IMG/VR virus record: IMGVR_UViG_3300029258_002322
Coordinates: 1-39,531 of that record
Strand: one strand, 5' to 3'
From: a virus
DNA: 39,531 nt
Below are positions 29,688 through 35,141 of the stretch, one piece after another. Under the pieces are notes generated by a model. The model ran no database searches. It was not told the DNA's origin and worked only from the letters and a program-made list of their open reading frames with translations. The translations under genes and the position numbers were made by a program. Every line of letters starts with the position of its first letter. Within the stretch, counting starts at the first letter, position 1.

Positions 29688-29984
29688 TCAGGCCGTGGCC
29701 TGGAGTGCCTGGGCGACGTCCGCCCAGAAGTCAGCGCCCCAGATGGGGCTCCAGTGAGTGTCCTGCTCGCGAGCGAGCTCGACGAAGTACGCGCCCCGGA
29801 CCTGGCCCATCGAGCGGGCGTACCGCGCGACGTCCTGGACGATGCGCGAGCGCGGCGGGACCTCCTCCGTGTAGGTGGGGTGCCACCACTGGTCGCGCTG
29901 GTCGATCAGCGTCCGCACGCCGGCCTTCTTCGCCCACGAGGGGATTCGGGTCACGTCCTTGAGTTCGCGCTGCTTTCGGGCCAT
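29688..29984 (-). CDS. Small basic protein, first gene of the leftward operon
   Basis: The start at 29984 has GGAG about 8 bases upstream and gives 98 residues; a longer start at 30041 would run through the promoter and is rejected. The N-terminus is basic ('MARKQRELKDVTRIPSWAKKAG'). The rest includes 'LIDQRDQWWHPTYTEEVPPRSRIVQDVARYARSMG' and 'AYFVELAREQDTHWSPIW', a compact domain with many Trp and Tyr. It is the first gene expressed from the leftward promoter, a position often used for host-takeover or regulatory proteins. I do not recognise its family. Confidence 0.65.
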   Translation of the reverse strand: MARKQRELKDVTRIPSWAKKAGVRTLIDQRDQWWHPTYTEEVPPRSRIVQDVARYARSMGQVRGAYFVELAREQDTHWSPIWGADFWADVAQALQATA

Positions 29985-30003
29985 TGGGCGTCTCCTTCGG
30001 GGG

Positions 30004-30032
30004 TTGCTGTTCTCTCCGTCAGCAGGTATATA
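30004..30032 (+). promoter_or_regulatory. Rightward sigma70-like promoter for the early/late genes
   Basis: TTGCTG (30004-30009) is spaced by exactly 17 bases from TATATA (30027-30032). The predicted start is near 30039, giving a short leader of about 38 bases before the XRE regulator ATG. This is the only good host-type promoter I can read on the plus strand. It would drive regulator, replication and perhaps packaging genes. Confidence 0.72.
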
Positions 30033-30037
30033 CCTGC
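30022..30037. promoter_or_regulatory. Perfect 16-bp palindromic operator
   Basis: GCAGGTATATACCTGC is a perfect palindrome between divergent genes, 40 bases upstream of the XRE regulator. XRE/Cro proteins bind palindromes of this size as dimers. Its centre is the -10 box of both divergent promoters, so occupancy should block both directions at once. The regulator encoded at 30077 is the obvious candidate ligand. Confidence 0.8.
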
Positions 30038-30055
30038 GCATCCCATACGGCGCAA
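30027..30055 (-). promoter_or_regulatory. Leftward sigma70-like promoter for the ERF operon
   Basis: Read on the minus strand: a -35-like TTGCGC (30055-30050), a 17-base spacer and a -10 TATATA (30032-30027). The predicted start lies near 30020, about 36 bases before the first leftward ATG. The -35 matches only the TTG core, so it may be the weaker or activator-dependent member of the pair. The -10 is shared with the rightward promoter. Confidence 0.6.
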
Positions 30056-30076
30056 CCCTGCGCCAGGAGAATAGTG

Positions 30077-30304
30077 ATGATCCAGATTCAGAAGATGCGC
30101 CTCGAGCGAGGCCTCACGCAGAAGGCGCTGGCCACGAAGGCCGGCGTCGCCCTCAACACGGTCATGCGCATGGAGAACGGGCAGAGCCCCGGCTCGAAGA
30201 TGACCCGCGCTCGCGTCGCCCTGGCGCTGGGCCTCGACATCGAGGACGCCGACGTCCTGATCCAGCCGGTGAAGGGCGCCGGCGACCTCGAGGTGCAGGC
30301 GTGA
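30077..30304 (+). CDS. XRE/Cro-type small transcription regulator
   Basis: Starting at the ATG with AGGAGA 7-12 bases upstream gives 75 residues; the longer frame runs across the promoter and is rejected. Residues 5-58 form an XRE helix-turn-helix: 'MRLERGLTQKALATKAGVAL' then 'NTVMRMENGQSPGSKMTRARVALALGL'. Such proteins bind palindromic operators as dimers. A perfect 16-bp palindrome overlaps both promoters just upstream, so it probably represses itself and the leftward ERF operon. Without an integrase there is no sign that it maintains lysogeny. It may act as a Cro-like switch for early transcription. The stop overlaps the next GTG. Confidence 0.85.
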   Translation: MIQIQKMRLERGLTQKALATKAGVALNTVMRMENGQSPGSKMTRARVALALGLDIEDADVLIQPVKGAGDLEVQA

Positions 30305-30630
30305 GCTCTGAGTACGGCGACAAGTACGAGCGCGCGGCGTTCTTCCGGGCCTTCCTGGACGAGCACCCGGAGTTCTACCGGCGGTTCGAGCGCGAGGCCC
30401 TGCGCATCCACGCGAGGGGCTTCAAGCACTATTCGGCCTACACGATCGTCCACGTCATGCGGCACGAGACGGCGCTCCAGATGGGGCCGGATCACGTCTG
30501 GAAGATCAACAACAACCTGGTCCCGACGCTGGTCCGCGACTTCCTCGACGACCACCCGGAGCTCGAGGGCTTCCTGGAGACGCGCGAGGCGGTCGTCGTC
30601 CCGAGGGCCGGCCAGCCGAGGCTGCTCTGA
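30301..30630 (+). CDS. Conserved phage hypothetical protein ('FKINNN'-type)
   Basis: A GTG overlapping the regulator stop gives 109 residues. The sequence pattern 'ARGFKHYSAYTIVHVMRHETALQ' followed by 'WKINNNLVPTLVRDFLDDHPELEGFLETRE' is one I recognise from many proteobacterial phages and prophages next to replication genes, where it has no known function. It is helical, soluble and neutral. Its constant association with early phage genes suggests a role in DNA metabolism or host adaptation, but nothing here proves it. Confidence 0.75.
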   Translation: MSSEYGDKYERAAFFRAFLDEHPEFYRRFEREALRIHARGFKHYSAYTIVHVMRHETALQMGPDHVWKINNNLVPTLVRDFLDDHPELEGFLETREAVVVPRAGQPRLL

Positions 30631-31403
30631 TGCCGCGGAAGAAGGGGCCGGCGCACTTCAAGGTCCTCGTGAACCTGGCGAATCACCCCAAGACGGCCGA
30701 GCTCGCGGGCGATAACGACCTGCTCGCGACCTGGACGCGCCTGGGGCTGCTCGCCGTCGACCGCTGGGCCCAGGATTCGGACGACTCGTTCCTCGTCCAC
30801 GACCGCGAGCTCTGCTCGATCACGGGCAAGGGTCGGGCCGATGTCGCGCGGAGGTCGCTCCGACGTCTCGCGGACGTCAGCCCGATCAAAGCCGAACCTG
30901 AGGGCGATTTATGGCGGATCACGTTCCCCAACTTCGCGAAAAGACAGCGTTTCCGTGGGGCAAACGTACCCCTAAAGGAGCCTTCCTCTTCCTCTCCCTC
31001 TACCGCTACCTCTGAGAGAGAGAATCTCTCTCTCCCTGGGTGTTCCACGGGGAACCCGGAGGGGGTCATTCCGAAGCCCTCGGGACAGTGGCCGGACGAG
31101 GTCTTCGACGCCTGCCGCGAGTGGGTCATCGGCAACGGCTGGGCGGCCCCGACGCTGAACGCCGGCATCCAGAAGTTCGAGGCGTGGATTCCCCTACAGC
31201 ATCCCCGCCGCACGCCCGAGGCGTGGGTCGCGGCCTTCCAGCGGATCGTCGAGGACTCGATCAGCGAGGGCAAGATCGACGTGCCGAAGGCGGCCGTCGT
31301 CGAGGAGCTCTGCCAATGCCCAGGCGAGCCCTCGGAGTTCGAGAACAGGGCGAATCGCTGCACGACCTGCTCCAGGTCGCTGCGGCCGAGGAGAACACGA
31401 TGA
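30630..31403 (+). CDS. Putative phage replication initiator (two-domain, O-protein-like plan)
   Basis: This 257-residue protein starts at an ATG sharing one base with the previous stop. Residues 8-108 look like a winged-helix DNA-binding domain ('HFKVLVNLANHPKTAELAGDN', 'SITGKGRADVARRSLRRLADV'). A Ser/Thr/Pro-rich linker (about 117-150) follows, then a helical C-terminal domain ('WPDEVFDACREWVIGNGWAAP', 'WVAAFQRIVEDSISEG') of the kind that recruits helicase loaders. A possible Cys4 cluster (C228, C230, C244, C247) ends it. The plan resembles lambda O and DnaD-like initiators. The linker-coding DNA is lower in GC and carries inverted repeats. With no phage polymerase visible, this is the best candidate to start theta replication using the host replisome. 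Confidence 0.65.
   Translation: MPRKKGPAHFKVLVNLANHPKTAELAGDNDLLATWTRLGLLAVDRWAQDSDDSFLVHDRELCSITGKGRADVARRSLRRLADVSPIKAEPEGDLWRITFPNFAKRQRFRGANVPLKEPSSSSPSTATSERENLSLPGCSTGNPEGVIPKPSGQWPDEVFDACREWVIGNGWAAPTLNAGIQKFEAWIPLQHPRRTPEAWVAAFQRIVEDSISEGKIDVPKAAVVEELCQCPGEPSEFENRANRCTTCSRSLRPRRTR
30901..31060. other. Candidate replication origin inside the putative initiator gene
   Basis: This linker-coding stretch is visibly lower in GC than its surroundings. It contains two related boxes, ACGTTCCCC (30921-30929) and ACGTACCCC (30964-30972), with a similar inverted copy around 30953-30967. A pyrimidine-rich tract (30981-31012) follows, then a 10-bp inverted repeat with one-base spacer (GAGAGAGAGA at 31014-31023, TCTCTCTCTC at 31025-31034), and a parS-like palindrome (31041-31056). 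Lambda-type phages carry their origin within the linker of the initiator gene, so this is a reasonable origin candidate. Confidence 0.45.
31041..31056. promoter_or_regulatory. parS-like imperfect palindrome
   Basis: TGTTCCACGGGGAACC differs at one position from the GC-rich parS form I remember from Pseudomonas (TGTTCCACGTGGAACC). The left half-site is intact and the right half-site carries the change. It lies in coding sequence beside the candidate origin. No ParB gene is visible in the phage, so any binding would be by a host protein. Confidence 0.4.
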
Positions 31404-31612
31404 GCCGATCCGCATGGGTCGACGAGCTCCGGCGACGGCCGCCGGGGACCGCGAAGATCACGGTCGACCAGGTCAAGCAGATCAAGCGCGACCTGGCCTA
31501 CGGCCACGCCGACCGGATCGTCGCGAAGCGCAACCAGGTCAGCCTGAGCACCGTGCAGCGCATCCGACGCGGCGACGCCTGGGCGACCGTCCAGATCGAG
31601 GTGCAGGCATGA
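31400..31612 (+). CDS. Small helix-turn-helix protein
   Basis: The ATG overlaps the previous stop and gives 70 residues; the longer frame runs antisense-like through the preceding gene. Residues 20-62 have a resolvase/homeodomain-type HTH pattern: 'VDQVKQIKRDLAYGHADRIV' then 'AKRNQVSLSTVQRIRRGDAW'. The last part ('STVQRIRRGDAWATV') is a common ending in small phage HTH proteins. It should bind DNA and may regulate early genes or mark the origin upstream. No operator can be assigned with confidence. Confidence 0.75.
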   Translation: MSRSAWVDELRRRPPGTAKITVDQVKQIKRDLAYGHADRIVAKRNQVSLSTVQRIRRGDAWATVQIEVQA

Positions 31613-31935
31613 GCGACGACACGATCTACGGCCAGAAGCGCGCGGCGAAGCCCGTCCCGCGCATCCGGCCCCACCAGCCCGCGGTCGAGACGGCCTGCGA
31701 CGCCTGGCCGCCGCACGCCTGGGTGGAGTTCACCCGGCGCCTGGCGCAAGACCCGGAGTTCAAGGCCCTCGTGGTCGAGGCCCAGGACCGCCGGCTCGAG
31801 CGCTACCACGCGATCCTCGACGACCTGGTCGAGCAGCACGTCCCGCTGGCCCGCGGCCAGTACCGCGAGCTCTCGGCCATCGCCCACCGCCGCGCCCTCG
31901 CCGAGATCCCGCGGCCGAACCCCCTGGAGGATTGA
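31609..31935 (+). CDS. Small hypothetical protein
   Basis: An ATG overlapping the previous stop gives 108 residues. The N-terminal third is basic and Pro-rich ('YGQKRAAKPVPRIRPHQPAVE'); the rest is a helical bundle ('WVEFTRRLAQDPEFKALVVEAQDRRLERYHAILDDLVEQ'). It has no signal, membrane segment or metal motif. The overlap with both neighbours places it firmly in the early operon. I do not recognise its family. Confidence 0.65.
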   Translation: MSDDTIYGQKRAAKPVPRIRPHQPAVETACDAWPPHAWVEFTRRLAQDPEFKALVVEAQDRRLERYHAILDDLVEQHVPLARGQYRELSAIAHRRALAEIPRPNPLED

Positions 31936-31938
31936 CCG

Positions 31939-32610
31939 ATGGCCTACCTGCGATGGAACGGAAGCGACTGGTACGTCTTCGCGCACGCGAGCGAGGGCGG
32001 CCTGGCCGTCTGGACCCGCTTCGGCCCGCGCCCCGACCTGGGCGACGCGGCCGAGGACCGCGGCCGCACGCCGGTCTACCAGCTCAACGAGGTCGAGGAC
32101 TTCGTCACCGGGAAGCGCCCGATGGGCCAGATCCCCGGCTGGCTCCAGACGAGCCTCGGCGAGCGCGAGCGCCTGCTCCTGGCGATGCACGAGTACCTGG
32201 TCGAGGAGCGCCAGCCCGAGGTCCTCGAGGAGAACCTGCTGCGGCGCATCCTGCACCGCGAGCAGACGGGGCCGGACCTCGAGGCGGTCTGGCAGGCCGT
32301 CACGAACGCGATCGACGACCTGGCGCCCGACCAGGCCCGCGAGGCCGTGGCCAGGCGCGGCCCCGACCCCGACCGCTGCGAGGCGCACAAGGAGGGCGTC
32401 CTCTGCGGCCGTGCGAAGGGCCACAAGGGCTCGCACTCGTACTGCCGGGCGCCGGAGAGCGGGGTCCTGACCGGGCACCGCTGCAAGGTCCTGACGCTCG
32501 AGGGCGGCCGCTGCGGGCTCAAGGAGGGCCACGGCTCCAAACACCTGAACGAGGCGACGATGCGCAAGCTGGCCGGCCGCTACGCCGAGCTGCGGAGGAA
32601 TGAGCGATGA
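31939..32610 (+). CDS. Protein with duplicated Cys-His (CG...GH..H) motif
   Basis: This 223-residue protein has GGAGG (31926-31930) upstream. The N-terminal 130 residues form an alpha/beta domain ('YLRWNGSDWYVFAH') and a helical part. The C-terminal third carries two copies of a metal-binding-like unit: C147, H150, C156, H162, H166, C169, and again H180, C182, C192, H198, H202. The core of each is CG-x(4)GH-x(3)H or similar. Such units occur in small phage and actinobacterial proteins and probably bind zinc. Overall function is unknown; nucleic-acid binding is possible. It overlaps the next gene by four bases. Confidence 0.68.
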   Translation: MAYLRWNGSDWYVFAHASEGGLAVWTRFGPRPDLGDAAEDRGRTPVYQLNEVEDFVTGKRPMGQIPGWLQTSLGERERLLLAMHEYLVEERQPEVLEENLLRRILHREQTGPDLEAVWQAVTNAIDDLAPDQAREAVARRGPDPDRCEAHKEGVLCGRAKGHKGSHSYCRAPESGVLTGHRCKVLTLEGGRCGLKEGHGSKHLNEATMRKLAGRYAELRRNER

Positions 32611-32795
32611 AGGCCGTCACCGTCAAGGCCGCCCAGGGCTGGCACGCGATCGACCTGGTCCCGGTCTACGTCTGGCTGATCGAGGGCCGCTGCGGGGGAT
32701 TCTGCACGGCCTGGGTCATCGAGGCGAAACGCCCCGAGATGCTGTGGCCGCTGATGCACGAGGTCGCCACGGCCTTCTGGGAGGAGGCGCGATGA
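32607..32795 (+). CDS. Very small hypothetical protein
   Basis: This 62-residue protein starts in an ATGA overlap and ends in another. It is rich in Trp and hydrophobic residues ('AIDLVPVYVWLIEGRCGGFCTAWVIEAKR') with two Cys, but no segment is clearly transmembrane. It looks like a compact beta-alpha fold. It is probably real because of coupling on both sides. I do not recognise it. Confidence 0.6.
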   Translation: MKAVTVKAAQGWHAIDLVPVYVWLIEGRCGGFCTAWVIEAKRPEMLWPLMHEVATAFWEEAR

Positions 32796-33106
32796 CCCGG
32801 CTTCGAGCGCTGCCGCAGACGAAGGGGGCCGGCATCGACTACGAGCTCGACGCCCAGGAGCCGATGCTCACGGAATGGCCCGAGGCCGACCAGGGCGAGT
32901 TCTTCATCGAGGCCAAGGTCGTCGACGGGGTGCAGCTCGCGCAGTTCCCCTGCGCCGGCTGCGGCGAGCACATCATGTACGTGGGGTCGGACGCGGGGGC
33001 CGCGATCAGCCGCGCGTGGAACGCCTCCAGGCGGGCCAGTGGCGGCTGGGTCGCCCTGGCCTGCTCGAGGTGCCGCAAGCAGATCGCGGAGGGCATGGGC
33101 GAATGA
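32792..33106 (+). CDS. Small zinc-ribbon-like protein
   Basis: The ATG in an ATGA overlap gives 104 residues; the longer frame overlaps the previous gene. Two CxxC pairs are present: 'PCAGCGEH' (C54, C57) and 'ACSRCRKQ' (C91, C94), spaced as in zinc ribbons. The N-terminal part is acidic. Similar small ribbon proteins in phages act as adaptors to nucleic acid or host enzymes, but none is close enough to name by eye. It overlaps the Sm-like gene by four bases. Confidence 0.68.
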   Translation: MTRLRALPQTKGAGIDYELDAQEPMLTEWPEADQGEFFIEAKVVDGVQLAQFPCAGCGEHIMYVGSDAGAAISRAWNASRRASGGWVALACSRCRKQIAEGMGE

Positions 33107-33300
33107 GCAAGCGGAAGGGCCCGAAACACCACAGGACCTACCGGGGCAACAAGATACGCCTGGTCCTGCGCGACGGCTCCGAGATAGAGGGCCGCTTCAA
33201 GGAGTCGACGCGCCGGTGGGTGCGTCTGATGGACGGCCGCCAGGTCGAGATGCGGAAGTTAGACCGCTTCCTGGTCCTCCGGTGGGATCGCGGCCGGTGA
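33103..33300 (+). CDS. Small Sm-fold-like basic protein
   Basis: The ATG in an ATGA overlap gives 65 residues. After a basic N-terminus, 'GNKIRLVLRDGSEIEGRFKE' and 'WVRLMDGRQVEMRKLDRFLVLRW' follow an Sm/LSm-like pattern: strand, Leu-x-Asp-Gly turn, Gly, strand, second Asp-Gly turn, final strand. That suggests a five-strand barrel of the Hfq/Sm type or a KOW/SH3-like barrel. High Arg content suggests RNA or DNA binding. Identity as a true LSm protein is a hypothesis from pattern only. It ends the early gene group before the terminase genes. Confidence 0.6.
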   Translation: MSKRKGPKHHRTYRGNKIRLVLRDGSEIEGRFKESTRRWVRLMDGRQVEMRKLDRFLVLRWDRGR

Positions 33301-33304
33301 GGTA

Positions 33305-33324
33305 GGTTCCCCAGCAGGGGGACC
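33305..33324 (+). promoter_or_regulatory. Hairpin covering the small-terminase ribosome site
   Basis: GGTTCCCC (33305-33312) can pair with GGGGGACC (33317-33324), one G-U wobble, around an AGCA loop. The right arm contains the GGGGGA Shine-Dalgarno sequence of the ATG at 33327. The fold would hide the ribosome site until it is opened, which could delay packaging proteins. Confidence 0.5.
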
Positions 33325-33326
33325 GA

Positions 33327-33899
33327 ATGGCCAGGCGCACTGCAGCCGGGCTCACGGAGAAGCAGGAGCGCTTCTGCCGCGAGTACCTGATCGACCTCAA
33401 CGCCACGCAGGCCGCGATCCGCGCGGGCTACAGCGCCCGAAGTGCGTCCCACCAGGGCTCGACCCTCCTAGGGAATCCAAAGGTCCAGGGCCGGCTCCAC
33501 GAGCTCAAGGACGAGCGGAACGAGCGCCTCGAGTGGGACGCCGATCGCGTCCTGCGCGAGCTGATCGACCTGGCCGAGTTCGACCTGGTCGACTGCTTCA
33601 CGACCGAGGGCGGCCTGCGCCCGATCCACGAGATCCCGGCCCTGGCGCGCAAGAGCATCACCGCCATCGAGAGCGTCGAGCTCTTCGAGATGAACCGCGG
33701 CAACCGCGAGCAGGTCGGCGAGACGAAGAAGCTCAAGCTGAACGACCGCCGGGCCACGCTACAACTGATCGGCCAGCACATCGGCATCCAGGCCTGGAAG
33801 CACCAGGTCGGGACCGACGAGCCGCTGGTCGTCTGGCACAACTACGCCGGCGAGGCCGGCACGGGGGGACTGAGCGATGCCGATTCCGATGACACCTGA
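33327..33899 (+). CDS. Terminase small subunit
   Basis: This 190-residue protein has the Terminase_2 signature: 'LTEKQERFCREYLIDLNATQAAIRAGYSARSA' with an N-terminal HTH, followed by 'GSTLLGNPKVQGRL'. A middle helical region ('RVLRELIDLAEFDLVDCF') and a C-terminal part with 'DRRATLQLIGQHIGIQAW' complete the family pattern. It recognises the packaging site and loads the large subunit. Its GGGGGA ribosome site lies in a hairpin. The last 23 bases overlap the next gene. Recognition site and packaging mode cannot be read directly, but a portal-spanning circular assembly fits headful packaging. Confidence 0.9.
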   Translation: MARRTAAGLTEKQERFCREYLIDLNATQAAIRAGYSARSASHQGSTLLGNPKVQGRLHELKDERNERLEWDADRVLRELIDLAEFDLVDCFTTEGGLRPIHEIPALARKSITAIESVELFEMNRGNREQVGETKKLKLNDRRATLQLIGQHIGIQAWKHQVGTDEPLVVWHNYAGEAGTGGLSDADSDDT

Positions 33900-34893
33900 C
33901 GAGCGAGCCGAGAAGGCCGCCCGGCTCAAGGGCCGCGGCTGGGCCGCGCCGAAGATTGCCGAGCACCTGGGCGTGAGCCTGACGACGATCAAGCGCGACC
34001 TCAAGAAGGTCGGGCCGGTCGACCCGCAGCTCCCGGATGGGCTGCCCGAGGCCGGCCGCGCCGAGCCGACCATCTCGAAGGCGAAGCCCACTTTCGACCC
34101 GAGCCGCCAGGGCGACCCCAACGCGGCGCTCGCCGCTCGAGGTGTCGCGCCCGAGATGCCGCCGGTCGACGTCGGCCTGGGCGTGGACGAGCTCGCCGTC
34201 CCGGCCGACGCGCCGGAGGTCACGATCGACACCGGCCTGGTCGACACGGCCGTCGCCGGGGCTGCCGCCCTGGGCGTGACCGACGAGGCCGCCCCGATCC
34301 CGATCGCCGAGGCTGGCGACGTCCACGAGCTCGAGGTCGAGACGCCGGACCCCGGTGACTTCGCCGGCCGCCAGGCCAGGGTCGTCTACCTCACGACGCC
34401 CGAGCTCGTGCGCCTGGTCCGCGACGCCTGGGAGTCGGCCTGGTACGTGCGGTACGACGCGACGGCCGAGGAGCGGGGCACGATCCCGTTCGCCGGATTC
34501 CTCGGCCCGTTCCGCTCGAAGGAGCAGGCCGCGAACCGCGCCAAGCGCCTCGGCTTCGAGGTGGCCGACGACGCGCCGCCGAAGGCGAAGCTCGAGCTTA
34601 ACGTCGAGGAGGACGTCGCCGTCGTTCAGCGCGAGATCGAGGCCCTCGAGAAGCGGTACGAGCTCACGGCCGACGACCAGGTCCTCCTCGAGCTCCTCGA
34701 CCACCTGGTCCGGTCGGCGCCGATCCCGAAGGAGATCCGGCCGCTGCTCCAGCGTGTCCACGAGCAGATCGGCGTCCTGGTCCGCGACCAGATGCGACGC
34801 GACGGCCTGCATCGCGCCGAGGACCTGACGCAGTACGCCGAGCTCTACGCCCGGCGAGCGCTCCTCGAGATCCGCGTGAGGGAGAGCTCGTGA
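33877..34893 (+). CDS. HTH protein inserted between terminase subunits
   Basis: This 338-residue protein overlaps the small-terminase gene by 23 bases; an in-frame ATG at 33889 is an alternative start. Residues 21-44 form a clear helix-turn-helix ('GWAAPKIAEHLGVSLTTIKR'). A long Pro/Ala/Val-rich acidic linker (about 48-165) follows, then an alpha/beta domain ('VYLTTPELVRLVRDAWESAW', 'FAGFLGPFRSKEQAANRAKRLGFEV') and a helical C-terminus. It might be a second DNA-binding packaging factor or a late regulator. No known family comes to mind. The linker composition hints at a mobile tether between DNA-binding and effector parts. Confidence 0.68.
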   Translation: MPIPMTPDERAEKAARLKGRGWAAPKIAEHLGVSLTTIKRDLKKVGPVDPQLPDGLPEAGRAEPTISKAKPTFDPSRQGDPNAALAARGVAPEMPPVDVGLGVDELAVPADAPEVTIDTGLVDTAVAGAAALGVTDEAAPIPIAEAGDVHELEVETPDPGDFAGRQARVVYLTTPELVRLVRDAWESAWYVRYDATAEERGTIPFAGFLGPFRSKEQAANRAKRLGFEVADDAPPKAKLELNVEEDVAVVQREIEALEKRYELTADDQVLLELLDHLVRSAPIPKEIRPLLQRVHEQIGVLVRDQMRRDGLHRAEDLTQYAELYARRALLEIRVRESS

Positions 34894-35141
34894 CGATCGA
34901 GAAGGCGACCGGGGTGCGGAACCCGGAGGCGACATGCGCGACCTGCCCGTACCTGGCCGAGCGCGTGGCTCCGGTCGAGCCGGAAATGGACGGCTGGTGT
35001 CGCATCGAGGACCCGTCGCGCTGGCGGCAGGTCGCGGGGGACTGGTGGTGCGGCCGGCATCCGAGGATTCACCCGTTGATGGTCATCGACGCCAAGCGCC
35101 TCCAGCCGGGCCGCATCGCCGACATTGTCGTCGAGGACTGA
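34890..35141 (+). CDS. Small four-cysteine protein
   Basis: A GTG overlapping the previous stop gives 83 residues. The pattern 'CATCPYLA', then 'GWCRIEDPSRWRQVAGDWWCGRHP', resembles the widely distributed small phage proteins with CxxCP...G.C...P...WCG. These four Cys could bind zinc or an iron-sulfur cluster. It stands directly before the large terminase gene, whose GTG follows the stop with no gap. Function is unknown. Confidence 0.7.
   Translation: MTIEKATGVRNPEATCATCPYLAERVAPVEPEMDGWCRIEDPSRWRQVAGDWWCGRHPRIHPLMVIDAKRLQPGRIADIVVED

Noticed and set aside
29985-30076. N-terminal extensions of the genes on both sides into the divergent control region
   Set aside because: The extended frames run through the promoters and operator and add Arg/Cys-rich sequence unlike either family; ATGs with good ribosome sites lie at 29984 (minus) and 30077 (plus).
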